Positions 1 to 12,200 of a DNA stretch of 64,000 nt are shown here, piece by piece. Where the stretch lies: NCBI GenBank assembly GCA_016165875.1, contig JABBOT010000009.1, positions 9,340,017 to 9,404,016 of the forward strand, in the 5' to 3' direction. Within the stretch, counting starts at the first letter, position 1. Every line of letters starts with the position of its first letter. The notes under the pieces are model-generated. The model saw only the letters and a program-made list of their open reading frames with translations, was not told the DNA's origin and did no database searches. The stretch comes from Acanthopleura granulata. Taxonomy: Eukaryota; Mollusca; Polyplacophora; Chitonida; Chitonidae. Position numbers and translations under genes: made by a program.

Positions 1-640
1 CTTACACACGAGGAAGAACCGTGTTGATTTTCAGGGACCTTGACCCTTTTCTTCAAGGTCATTGGTGCCATTTAAGGTAATTTTATGAAAGGGTTGTAAA
101 CATGATATCTCTAGAACGGTTTAGCCCCAAGTTCACCAGATTTACACCACACTTACACATTAGTATGAGGAAGAACCCTATTGATTTTTAGCAACCTAGG
201 CCGTTATGTGGTGACTCATTGGATCATCTGAGTCAAGTTCTTGTAAAGGCTCTTTCTCTGGAACAATTTCGCCCAGATTCATCATACTTACACATTAGCA
301 TGAGGAAGAACCCTGTTGATTTAGAGCGACCGTGACCTTTTTCTTCAAGTTCGTTGGGGTAATCTAAGTTGAATTTTATTAAGGGCTTGTAAAAGCTGCA
401 TCTCCAGAATGGGTTTGCCCAACTTTACCAAACATGACATGGAACCTGATTGATTTTCAGCGAACTTGGCCGACTTCCCCAAGGTATTTCCCCCAAGTGT
501 CATTTAAGTTAAAGTTTACAAAAGGCTTGTAAACGCTCTATTTCTTAAACAGTGTGTCAGAAGTTCACCACACTTATACCACAGCTGCACTCCAGCATGT
601 TTAAGAACCCTTTTCAAGGTCACTGAAGTTAAATTTTATG
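1..640 (+). repeat. Tandem family A: about 4 diverged 135-160 bp units
   Basis: Each unit has 'gaggaagaaccctgttgatt', then a 'gaccttgaccttttcttcaa' block, 'taaattttatgaaaggcttg' and 'ccaagttcaccaaacttaca'. Unit starts are near 9, 167, 301, 437 and 593. Noncoding. The same family recurs at 25.6 kb and, inverted, at 59.1 kb. The array continues off the left edge. Confidence 0.8.
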
Positions 641-3000
641 AATGGCTGGAATTATGCATAAAATCTCATGGAATTTTATCTGTTCGTTACGTTGTACAGG
701 TGCTTAAGGCCCATTGGTTTTAAGTGCATTGCAGTGTGGTTTTTATTGCAAGTACAACGATCACAGCTTACATTGGCTTTGTGTAAGAGGCTGTCGATTG
801 TAAGTGAGGGCTACAATCAAGATCGTAGCGATTTACAATCGACTTAGGCTTATGATCCCTTTGTGTCAGCTGCCCCAGTACTGTTAGTTTCTGGCATTTG
901 AATCTTCAAGCAGAAACAAGGATGGTAAGTGGCAAGGCTGAGCTTGATTCTCAAGGATACATTGATGCCTGCAGGCTTTCTCTCATTGGGTTTTTCTAAC
1001 CATTTTCCTTTCAGAAACTCAATTTGATCATATCAAAAAACTCAGTATTTTTACTTGGCCAATGTATCAAACGCTAAACAGAATTTGTCTTAAATTCAAG
1101 TTTCCGACATTTCTCACTATGGTTACCACAGCGAGAAAGTGGCTAGAAAAACTTGGAAAAACCCTAACTTTTTGGAAGATTTTTACTGGGTTTTCTCCGA
1201 GTAAATTGATATCTAAGAACTAATGTCGTACGGACAGAAATCTTGTATTTACATGGAAACCATTCCTTGGAAGCATGCACAGCAATTGGTTCTGATAAAC
1301 TCTGAATCCAGTAAATTTTTAGGAAACTTTCGCCGCTGAAAAACGATCCTGCGTAGAGAAAATTGTTTCTTTAAGAAAACAAAGTATTGCACTGAAGCCA
1401 GAATAAACTGGAGCCATGTGGTACTTCATACAACAACATGGTCTGTGACGTTAAATATTACATCGTGTCTTAACTACAGATGCATGGGCGAAATTTTAGG
1501 TCATTTTAATTTTACTGCTCATCATTAAATGAATCCTTAACACACAAGATGTTGGAAGTTGTGCGACAAAAGACTTAAGACCAAGATACCCTAATTCAAG
1601 GCAGCAGCAGCAGTACCTGCTGGGAGAGGAAAGTCAGCTGCTAGTACCTCATTTCTCCCAACAGTGTTAATGCATGTGGCATTCCGGACTTAAAAGCTAC
1701 AGTGTACAACGGCTCCTAATATATTGTATCCTGCATAGATCTGTAAAAAACTAAATTGATCTACCCTAAAATCAATATGCATTTCTTTGTCTTGGTTTGG
1801 CAGTTTGCGAGGTAATGATTTTTTTGGCATAGAAATCAATCCTGATGTCATGTTCTAGGATGAAGCCAGAGGACATCATGTGCATGTGGCATGTGCACTG
1901 ATACATGCACTTCCTGTCGTAGCTAGGAAGCATATAGGAGAGCAGTGAAATAAATAAGTGAATAATTCATTATTTTGGAGAGTGGGTTATGTTTTCTAAG
2001 ACGTCATTTGTTGCCCTTAAAAAAGAAGTAGCAGCTTGGTGAGGGGGTTGTTCAGTATACTACTATTTGGCAAATACCCTCAAATTAAACAGTCATAAAA
2101 CACTCAGTAAAAGGTTACACTTTTGCAAGGAAAAGAAAAACAGTGGAGGGTATGTGTTTATAGGTGTTGACCAGAGAAGCCATAAATCATTGCTTGTCAC
2201 CCGAGTCTGGCTCCTGATGGATTTTACCTATGCTGTAAATGACATAAAATTTCGTCCAAAGAAGCGCATCTCTAGGTACAGATAAATTTCATAAAATACT
2301 ATTTCTGGTGATGAAACTAAATTTTTCTAGTTGGGTACCATCCAACCAAACCTGAAAACAACTCTCTATGATTATTACAACTCTCAGAATCAGGAAAATT
2401 CAGCAACTTAATAAATGACGAAATTTTAAGGCATTTAGGGTAAGACCAGCTGTTATCTGTATATCATTGATCAGAACAATTTTTGCGGTTTTGTTAAAGT
2501 GGTATTTTGCTATTATTTCATTCAAGAGATTCGTTTGAAGATCATTTGAAGTATTGGGGAAAAGTGTCGAGAGTGCGTTAACATCAGTGGGATGGATCTT
2601 GGGAAAATTGGCTGAGAAGCATAGATTTGGCCAGAATTTGAAGTCAGGGTGTCTTTGGCAAATTTTTGCTCATTTTTCCTATCTCTCCCATGTTGATAGT
2701 TTGTCTCAAAGAATAGTTTGTCTCAAAGACACTTAGACACCCCCTGGCTAAACCTATGCTGAGAAGGGATATTCTTTATATAATCGCTCTTCATTCAGTT
2801 GTTTGAGGTCGGGTAGTGTCTGAGATGGAGCTGTGGTGACCAATTGGTCGACTCATATTTGTAGGGCTTAGACACCCTACTATGAAGCCTAATCGCCATG
2901 ACAGAGCTTGGAGGATGAACTGAGACTTGCAAAATGGGGAATAAACGCCATGAAATCTGATGATTGAACGCTATTTATACAGTGTGTGTCGTGCTAATTC
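640..3000. other. Upstream noncoding sequence
   Basis: No gene seen. Only short shadow frames with no codon-like structure. Includes one small inverted-end element at 2233-2440 described separately. Confidence 0.5.
2233..2440. mobile_element. MITE-like family B, complete copy
   Basis: Ends are inverted copies: 'gtaaatgacataaaatttcg' on the left and 'cgaaattttaaggcattta' on the right. The interior contains 'cataaaatactatttctggt' and 'ctctcagaatcagg'. Other copies occur across the window. Noncoding, about 210 bp. Confidence 0.65.
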
Positions 3001-3280
3001 ATCTCCCTGGCTTTGATCTTTGGGTTATCTGTCGGAAATCCCCTGTTAATATTAATGCTTAATGCATTGCATAAATCCATACGTCTTGTCTTAGTGTGTG
3101 GCGTAATGAGCACTCTTTGAATTTTTAATGACGGGATTTTGCTGTGTTTTACGGTACTATGTGAATTCATCTTCTGTACTTTGATCAGCCGGTTATATAT
3201 TGGTAAATCCCCCGTTAATGTCATTGCTAAATGGATGGCGCAAATCGCTCTCCACAAGCCTTAGTGTGTGGCGTAATGCC
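3000..3280. repeat. Diverged tandem duplication, about 170 bp period
   Basis: Two copies share 'ctttgatc', 'aaatcccc-gttaat', and an identical 'ttagtgtgtggcgtaatg' at 3091 and 3261. No coding sense; adjoins the GC-richer island. Confidence 0.6.
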
Positions 3281-3289
3281 AGCCACCTC

Positions 3290-3500
3290 CCCTCCCCGCG
3301 AACTTGCCATCCCTCGGTAACAAATAGGCAGTGGATCGGCCGCTATCATCTCGCTTTGATCTCCTGTTATTGGTTCTGTGTCAGGCAACTGTAGGTCGGG
3401 CCCTCTGTATTGATTGGTCTAGGCTCTGTGCGGATTTGGCGGCCGTGTAATTCACACCCCGCCAGCTCGCATGTCTCAGATCGTACGACTGTCATTGTAC
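3290..3500 (+). promoter_or_regulatory. GC-richer island, candidate golgin promoter
   Basis: This stretch is visibly richer in CpG than its surroundings (ccccgcg, ggatcggccgc, ttggcggccg, cccgccagctcgc) and has two inverted CCAAT boxes (attggtt near 3369, gattggtc near 3413). No TATA box is evident. It is 5.5 kb upstream of the start codon, so a noncoding first exon here is plausible but no exon was proven. Confidence 0.3.
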
Positions 3501-3539
3501 CAGAGGTGTGGAGAGGAAAACCTCCGGACTACTGAACCT

Positions 3540-6500
3540 AGATCTGTTCTGTTAGGAGCAGTTACTGAACAGATCATTTGTCCAAGCTAACTGTGCTGGA
3601 GTGTGAAATATATGCAGGACACCAATGTAAGATCTTCCATTAATACTAGTGAGGAAAAGCACAGACAGTATTTATTTGTATTCTCCAGAGGGGACTGGGC
3701 TGACCATCATTCATAGACTGGCCATCAGAAGGCTTGTGCCAAACTGCGGTGTTTCTAACATACATCAGCCAAGACATGATGAAGCACAGTGGTCCTCGGG
3801 ACTGATTTATCAATGAATTCCGCAGTCTCCGAGGAAGCCATAAATTCCAAGAAAGGCTATTTTGTGCTGCTGGGAAATGATTTCACTCTAAGTGCACTAT
3901 GTTCAATTTCTCCATTGTGTACTAGTGTGTGGCATCGGAGCCTGCTCGAGTCTAACTGTTGCTGTGTTCAGTATAAGTTGCCGTTCATCTACAAGTCTGG
4001 GTGAAGACATGGGCTCTGTGTATGTGTACATTGGCCGGAATATATAAACATGTGTTATAATATATCACAATTCACTTGTCCTGACCAAGAAATTTACATG
4101 GTGCGTGCAGCTCATCTTGAATTCCCTGGTGTGATATATGTAGTACATGGGTTTCTTGTGTCAAACTAGGACCTGTGAACAGTCAGAGGTATAAAATCAA
4201 AGGAATGCATGTTTGCTTTGGAAAGATTTTTGATGATTTTGCCAAAATATCAAATGAAAATCGGAGATTTTCTGGACCTACCACCTTCGAATTGTCAAAT
4301 AAAGCTCACTTCCAGAAATTTATGGATCGGACTCTTCAGTGCACATGTAGCCAGCATGGGAGCACCTTCCCCTACATATGTGTACGGTGCTATGAAGGGG
4401 AAGATAGAACTGCATTGGCGATGACAGCCATGTGATTTTACCAGGGCTGTTTTCCATCTTGTGTTGACAGCACACGCACATAGTTTTGTAGATTTCCAGT
4501 GTACATGCACTCTATATTCTCTGATGTACATGGAGGCACGGGGTCCCCAAGCTAGAGTGTACATACATGTACACGGTGCAGATGAGCAGAACGCACAAGC
4601 ACAGCGCTGTGACAGTTGTGAGATGCTGGGCGGGATACTGTGTTGTGTTTTGTCTGATGTATACAATCTGTAAAACAACACATGCATGTACATGAACTGA
4701 CAGCTGAACAGCCACAGAGCATGTCGCATATATTACAGACATGGATGCCTCAGTGTGTTTACCTATGGATGGATAGGAGCACTGAAGTATAAACATCCAG
4801 TTAGGATTTGATTCATCGCCCTGTTTGTATACAAAGTGTATGTGTACTGTATATGATGATCTGTGGTTGTACAGATATGCCAACCTGGAGACATACGTGT
4901 TCCTGAATATTGGATTAATGTGGAGAACTTTGAATCGTTGTTTGTCTTGGGAACAGATGTTTCAGCAAAGGCTTGCCTTACAGAAGGCTGTCTTAGTCCT
5001 TTATCAGCTGTGACATCATTTGTTGGAATGATGTTGTCGCCTCTGAATATTAAGATAAAAAGGAGATAGAGATGATGAAACAATTATCAAACAGTGCAAA
5101 TGATGATTTTGTCAAAAATTTGCTCAAGTTTGATCTTCCATAAAAAAGCCGAACAAATTTTTCGATAGTTGGATTTTTATGTAGGTCATGTAAGGTTAGA
5201 AACAATGTACCATGAGTTGATGTCATGTAGAGATTCTTACTGCGATCATCAGGAGTGACAATCGATGTACACAATGAAAGCTTCCATTTATAGTATTTGA
5301 ACCAAACATTTCTAGTTTCTTTAAACCGTGCAAAGATATTTTTTAAGGCTGCTCAACAGTTTGTTCCATGGCTACCCTGTGTCAGGAACAGCTTAATTCA
5401 GCCTAAATAACTATCGCTTGCATGTAACATCTTGTCTGACACCAGTCATTTAAGGATTTAAACAGCAATATTTGACATGACATGAAATGAAATGACCTTG
5501 TTCCTATCAAACCAAATCAAATGTTTTCTAATTGGTATTACATCTTGAGAATGGTTCTTGAAGGTGGCAGAGCAACACTGAGGTAATGTTACCATCGTTT
5601 CTGATAGGAAGAAATAGAATCATAAGAAATGGGTTTTGACGGGTTTAACTTCATAATCAAAAATCATTTATTTATTTAAAGGAGTGTTTTCGCTATTGAC
5701 TCTTGGAAGTGGAGATGAACAGAACTCAGTCTACTTTGGCCTGTAGTAGTCTTTCAGTTTTTTTTATCCAAGTTATCAAATAAGGATACAACAGAAACTC
5801 CTGCACATCAATCCTATACGCTACATGTACTCAGGTATGTGTGATAGGAGAGTGGACATGTCAATGCTCTCACAAACAACATATGCATCCTCATGGGACA
5901 ATTCCTCACCGGCACTGTAGTACAATATATCAGGTACATGTATCTGCGTGCAGTGTGCTGATTGACAGATTCCAGGTGAAATGGACAAGATAATACCCAG
6001 GGCATGCAAGGTGCAGGATTTCTGCATTCTGACTTCGACCACAAGCGTCTAATGCACATCACTGTTGATGTTGACTCTCTGTCACTAGCAGCCTGGCACA
6101 CCAGTATGTGGACACTTTAAATTCTCCTTGGATACCGGTGCACCCGACCAAGTCTATTGTTATAAAAGGAAATCCGATGTACTGGACCATCCCCTATTGA
6201 TGTTTGTGTCTGCATGCCTATGCTGTCTGTGTCCTGATCATTAAAGAAGGGTCCGAAGATTGATTTCAATGGATACTGAGGATCTTGTCTTCAGTTGTAC
6301 CAGGTTAGTTTTCTCAGTTGTGGGTTTATAGCGAGGTGGGGTTTGGGGGTGTGGGGTGTGATGACAGAGAGTGCTCAAGTCTTGTAGTGCTTGAGGAAGA
6401 ACTGGGGAGGTGCTACATTGTAATGATAATAAATTCTGTTAGTATTGATATTATGGATCATAAACACGTATATGTGACATTCAAGGATTGAATGTATTTT

Positions 6501-7090
6501 ATAGGATCACAAGTTTTGTTGAGAGCAGCCAATGAAAAGGCTGGCTTTTAGGCCAATCACCAGACCATCTTAAGGTCAACAGTAACTAATCACAGCACAG
6601 GGGGAATAGCCAATCAGAAAGCAGACAGTCTCCTCACCATCCAGTCTAAAACGTAATCATCAACCAATCAGAGAAGGACACTTAAGGTATAGGTCACACA
6701 AACCAAGCAGATGACCCATTTTGCATAGTGAAACTTAGCTGTACAGGTGAGTTGGTGTGGCTCCCAATTCAAATCCTGCAAACTTTAATTTGTAGTGTAC
6801 AGCTTCACATTTTCTATCAGCATGTGTATCAGGAGGACTGCTCCCTATATTCTGATATCTAGGGCTAATCAACCCACCAACCAACCCCTTCTTCTCCATT
6901 TAACTGGCAGGACATCATTTTAATACTGGTTGCTCCAGTCATAAAATTTCACTTCCCCACTAAGGTATTTCATGTTAGCCAGTAACTGTTGTGTTACACC
7001 ACACAGTCACATCATTCATGACCTTGGCACCTTCTAACATGGACTGCAGTACTCCATATGTCATTATGAAATGTTCACTTACGAATTAAC
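3540..7090. other. Upstream / possible 5' intron of the golgin gene
   Basis: No supported exon. The ORFs between 4175 and 5070 on both strands overlap each other and contain repeated tacatgtacatg runs; they look random. Confidence 0.45.
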
Positions 7091-7097
7091 CATCCAC

Positions 7098-7330
7098 TAC
7101 AAGTACATGTGATTATGACCGTGAACCGTCATGTTCACTTGTACTGTCCCCACGGGACTGTGAACCACAGTCAACAACAGGTACATGTCATTATGACCGT
7201 GAACCGCCATGTTCACTTGTATTGTCCCAACAGACCATAGTCAGTCACAAGTACATGTCTTTATGACTGTGTATTGTATTGTTCACTTGTACTGTGCCTT
7301 GAACCGCAGTCCACTTCCCCCAACAGCATG
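7098..7330. repeat. Three-copy tandem repeat, about 70-80 bp
   Basis: Units carry 'acaagtacatgt-attatgac', 'gtgaacc', 'atgttcacttgta-tgtccc'. Copies start near 7098, 7178 and 7245. Confidence 0.6.
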
Positions 7331-7559
7331 TCACACTTACGAATGGGAACCACTGTCTCTGTAATGTATGAGGTGCACATTCTTAAATGCCAATGTGATT
7401 ACATGTTTTCAAGCTATTACTTGAATTGTTATGAATCTTGAATTGCTATGAATCTTGTATTCATGATAAAACTTTAATGTCTATCCCAATCCAGGACTTC
7501 CAATCATAATGCCCAGTCATTTATAAAGCATGATATATTCTAAATAAGTAGATGATACA

Positions 7560-8120
7560 ACTTCATACATGTATATGCACAAAAGAGTATGTGCTTGTAA
7601 GGGAGACAACCATGCAAAATAGTGATGGGATGATCCTCCCCCAGTTTGTACTAATCCTATTGCTGCATATCTTGTGATTTGGTTTAATGTGGTTCATTTT
7701 GACTTTGAGACATTTCGGTAAGATTGTGACGACTCTGTAGCTTTTGTACATGTAAGTGTTAAAATTTGGAGAAGGTCAGATAGTCTAAACCATGAGCATG
7801 CTGTTGGCGTTTCATATTATGCACCAGTTGCCATATACTGTGTATAGGCAATGTACACTCTATTCCGCTGCATTGGTTGTAGCAGACTGGTATGGTTTCT
7901 GTCTTTACACTGTCCAGTTGTTTACAAAGCATCTCAGGTTCTAAACAAACATATGACTCAACTTGATATGTGCAAAACGATGTGTGTATTGAAGGGAGAC
8001 AACCATGCAAAATACTCGGAGAACGGTCCTCTTTTTGTGTGTTTGTGTACATGGGTTCATTTGGACTGAGATATATTTACCTGTTGTTCTGTAATTTTAC
8101 ACCTGTAAGATCTTTTGGTA
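7560..8120. repeat. Old tandem duplication, about 400 bp apart
   Basis: 'aagggagacaaccatgcaaa' occurs at about 7598 and 7993, each followed by 'cctc-ccttt/ttgt' and 'ggttcatttgactgaga' like text. Noncoding. Confidence 0.45.
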
Positions 8121-8589
8121 AGGTCAACTGTCTGGTCAACTTGGTCTGCAATTTAAAGTGAAGAACTTTTTTTCCTAACCCATGTTGTATGTGGTGGTTT
8201 TTGACTATGGTCCAATCTTCTTGTGTAGATTGTGTTACCTGTAGAAAAAAAGATCAGATATTGCCATGCATACATGTACATGTATGATTATAATGTGTCC
8301 CTCGTGATAGCATGTGAAGTACCAATCAGTTTATACATTGTACAAATCAGTCAATTTTATATAAAAAAAAAAAATCAATAGATAATTGTTTGTCAGTCGC
8401 AGCTGTGCATGGTTATAATATGATCCTGATAACATAAGACTTATATCATGGCGCAGCCACTTTGTAATCCATCAGTGAATCAATCAGAGTTTTAATCTAT
8501 CCTATTTGTGCTGACCATGATTTCATGTGAATAAAATAGTACAACCACACTCAGCCAACCAAACACACAATCAATCTTCAGTCTGTTAC

Positions 8590-9030
8590 ATTTGTCAATC
8601 AATCAATCATTCAATCAATCATGTGTCTGTTTACAGTTGACCCCGACCATTCATGCAGCATAGAGCTAATTACAGACTACGTGGATCAGCCACTCTGTTA
8701 CATGTGTCAATCAGTCATCAGTCTTACATGTGTCAGTCAGTCAATTAGTGAGTCATGTCTTTGTTTCAGCCTTCCCTGACTATGCACAATCTGTAGCCCT
8801 AACTACAGACTTCATTTAGCAACCACTCTGTTACATGTGTCAATAAATCAGTGAGTCAGTCATGTTTCTATTTCAGTCTGCCCCGACAATGCACGCGGTG
8901 TACCCCTAACTACAGACTATGTGGAGCAGCTACTCTGTTACATGCATCGGTCAATCAGTCATGTCTCTGTTTCAGTCTGCCCCGACTGTGCACGCGGCGT
9001 AGCCCTAACTACAGACTACATGGAGCAGCA
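8590..9030 (+). repeat. Tandem array carrying copies of the exon 1 acceptor
   Basis: Four copies of a 99-133 bp unit. Each has a pyrimidine run and AG at 8635-8636, 8768-8769, 8875-8876 and 8974-8975, then 'ccccgac-atgcac' and 'ctaactacagactac'. The last copy forms the 5' UTR part of golgin exon 1. Confidence 0.8.
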
Positions 9031-9229
9031 GGCACTTCCATGGAGCCCTTCCACCTCAACCTTCACCAGGTCAACTTCCACTCCTCGGAACTAGCCCCAC
9101 CCACTGACAACGACCTTGATTCCTTTGGCACCATCGTCAACTGTGAATACCACTTCTCTGGTGCGAACAAAGAGGACAAACCCAGTCGCACAAACCAAAC
9201 AGGAACTTCGTCACCGTCTGTCACTGGTG
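8976..9229 (+). CDS. GOLGA3: Golgin exon 1 of coding region (5' UTR part plus start codon)
   Basis: A good acceptor (tctctgtttcag) precedes 8976. The chosen ATG is at 9040 (context cttccATGG); an ATG at 9019 is in another frame and stops soon. Coding 9040-9229 gives 63 codons plus one base (phase 1) and ends at donor GTTAGT. The peptide begins MEPFHLNLHQ and is polar with no signal peptide. The frame is also open upstream to 8851, so a longer N terminus from another upstream exon cannot be excluded. Confidence 0.65.
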
Positions 9230-12200
9230 GTTAGTACACGGCCAAGATCATTGATATTCTAACATGGGTCTTAATGACAGGTGATTGATGCAGGATTAAG
9301 ATGTTTGTCTGTCAGTTTCATGAGCACACATTAGTTCAATCCCAGCCTTAGATAGGTAATTTTTTTGTTTGTATATATCCCTTGGTTCTGTTGCCTTGGA
9401 ACCTTCATTGGGCAATAAGCAGCCAGCAGTTCTCATTTTCGTGTCATGTGACATGAAATTTGTACATTAGCTGTACACATAGAGCTCACTCTAGGTGTGA
9501 AAATCTATGTGTGACATGTGAAAGCACATCAGGTACTTGCGATATACCTGTGGTTTCCTCTGGGCACTTCACTCTCCTTTGCTCAAGACATTGACTATTG
9601 TCATCAGAAGTCTGTTAACCAGAAGCATGTAAGGACTCATTATTAAGTCATGTCCACAGCAATGATGTATTTCTTGGTTGTCTCCAGAGGAAGCAACATT
9701 AAAATAGTAAAATCTGATAATGAGCGTCTCATTGCGAAATCCTAGCTGAGCAATACAATGCAGTTACAAGCCATGTTACAGTGTTTACAGTTGGAGCTGT
9801 TTCTTCTCAGTGTGTTTGATTGATTTTTTGATACCATCATTCAGTAGCCATTTCAAAACCTGAATGAACGTGGAAATAAACTCTTTCTGTGCACCTACAG
9901 CACATGAAGTAATTAAATGTCTTGAAAATGCATCATTGCTCTGGTCATGACATAATGCCCTGCTGCATACGTCAGGTCAGTAGACTTGTCGGTGTTTATG
10001 GGACATATTCATGAGCAAAATAACCCCACCAGTCAGTTATTAACACCTATACTTTTATCAGAACTTTCCCTATTCTGTTTGGGTCACGGATTGTAGTTTG
10101 GTAGAATATGTGGATTGCACTGAATACCCTGCACATTTGTACTAACTGAGTATGCCATGTGTTGTTTTTATAATCCTTGCACACCACTTTTAGTCACTTT
10201 GTGTATACATGTAACCAGAAATTTATTCATCTGATTTTGCAAACATGTATTTTTATAAATGTGGTAAAAGTTTTGCTTGCGAAAGTGTATTTTTTTAGAT
10301 GTCATAAAATATTACTTTTTGTTGCTGAAAATGAGTTTTTCTAGTAGGGCATGTGCTACCTTCCACGTAAACTTCAAAACATCTGTCTAAGATGAATAGA
10401 AATCTCAGTGAATACATAAAATGGTTCAAACCAGCAATATACATGTACTTACACTCATGGTGGATGGTCATTGAAAATCGTTTGCAGTAACTCTCCTCTG
10501 TACGTGTTAATAGCACATGTGCCAGTAAGGTTCTGTATGGAAATCTTGAAGAACACTAAAGCCACTGGTGTTACTGCTATGCCAAATTATGTGACAACAA
10601 TATAATTTATGTCCCACTTTTACTTAGTTTAGATCTGCTAATACTTTCATCCAAAGTTTGCGCAGCCTGACTCCATGGACACTGAAAGCACTTTTGTTCA
10701 TGAACACTTTTTTAAGGAGAGGACATGTTCATACTGACATCAAACTTAATTGAGATAACTTTACCAAATGATGGCAACAATGTTTATCAAATGTGCAGAA
10801 CAGAACATGGGCTGTGATGGAGCGTGCCTTTGTTCTGTTTTATTTCCTTTCACCAACTGAGCATGCTGGATATTTTGAGTACAGTGTATGATGTAATGTG
10901 CTCATGTAGATGCCTAAGGCCAGTGAGACACAATTCCTTGTTTCATTTTTCATTACCATTATTTCGGATAGATTTTATGCTAATCTCACCATTTATGACA
11001 GTGTCTGGCACAAAGTGAAATCAGGAGTTCCGATGCGGGGGGGGGGGGGGAATAGATGTTTGGACGGAAACATGAAACAAGGTATCAAGTGTGATTTGCC
11101 TTAACGGCATGCATCCAGTTAGATTGAGTTTTAGATTCATGAAGCTTTTCAAGGAATCTGTATTGTACCAACTCCTTTTTCACAAACTGCTGCTTGTTGT
11201 TGCTGCTCATTAAGGACATGTACATGACGATCTGAAGAAATGACTGCAGTCAGCTCATTCATTGCTGGTCTTTTCAAACTCTTTTATGTTTCCATATTTT
11301 GGGAAAAAAGGAGTCTCTTCCATTGATCTGTGCTGCATTTGACCTGAAAAATAATAAAAAAGCAGAAAAGAAAATAAATTGCCTCACTGGGTGGCCTTAA
11401 AGCTGTGGCAAGGTCATATACAAGTTCAAGTGATAAGCTACTCCACTTAATTGATTTTAGCGACACTGGAACTAACTCCACTCTACCTCACAGATTCTCA
11501 GGTGATGGGTTGTCTTCCCCTGCAACTTCACCCCTTCTTTGTTGTCTGTGTGCCTGTCTGTCTGGTTGCTGCACGCTAACACTCTAATGCCTCGGAGTGC
11601 CACCTCTCATTGGCCAGACTCTGTGACCTCTGACCTTGACCTTCAGATCAAGAAGCTGTTGCTTGACCTTTATTCTGAGAAAGACGTGACCTTGGCAACT
11701 GCACCTTTCACAGGGAATCCTGGGAAACTGGGTTAGTTACTCTCCCCCCAAAAAGAAAATGCATAGGTGACACAAAGTAGAATGGAGACACTAGATACTA
11801 AGATGAACATCCACACTTGCTCTGGTGTCATTGTTGAATAAACTTCTGTGGTTGTTTTCCGACGTGCTTGTAGTTTACATGTAATTTTTCTCAAAATGAG
11901 AGTATATCTAATCAGTTTTCCTGCTTTAAACTAAAGCAAATTCATTGTGTGAAATATTCACCTGTGCGTTTCCTTTTCGTAAAGAAAATATTGAAAATAA
12001 GTTTGATTCTTGTAAAATTTGTTCTTTTAATTTTACATCTCTTTTTCTTGCCTATGCTTGATCAGTAGCCCATTTTGCTGGGAAAGACATCCAATTCAAG
12101 GATTGAATGCTGAACTGTTCTGTTGAAACTAGAAGCATGCTACATGTAGTTTATCCTGTTCCTGATGTTTTCTTTTGTTCCAAATTTCATGATTGTATGA

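Noticed and set aside
4175..5083. Cluster of overlapping ORFs up to 144 codons on both strands
   Set aside because: Rich in Cys, His and Tyr from tacatgtacatg runs; no splice context, no family motifs, frames overlap on both strands.
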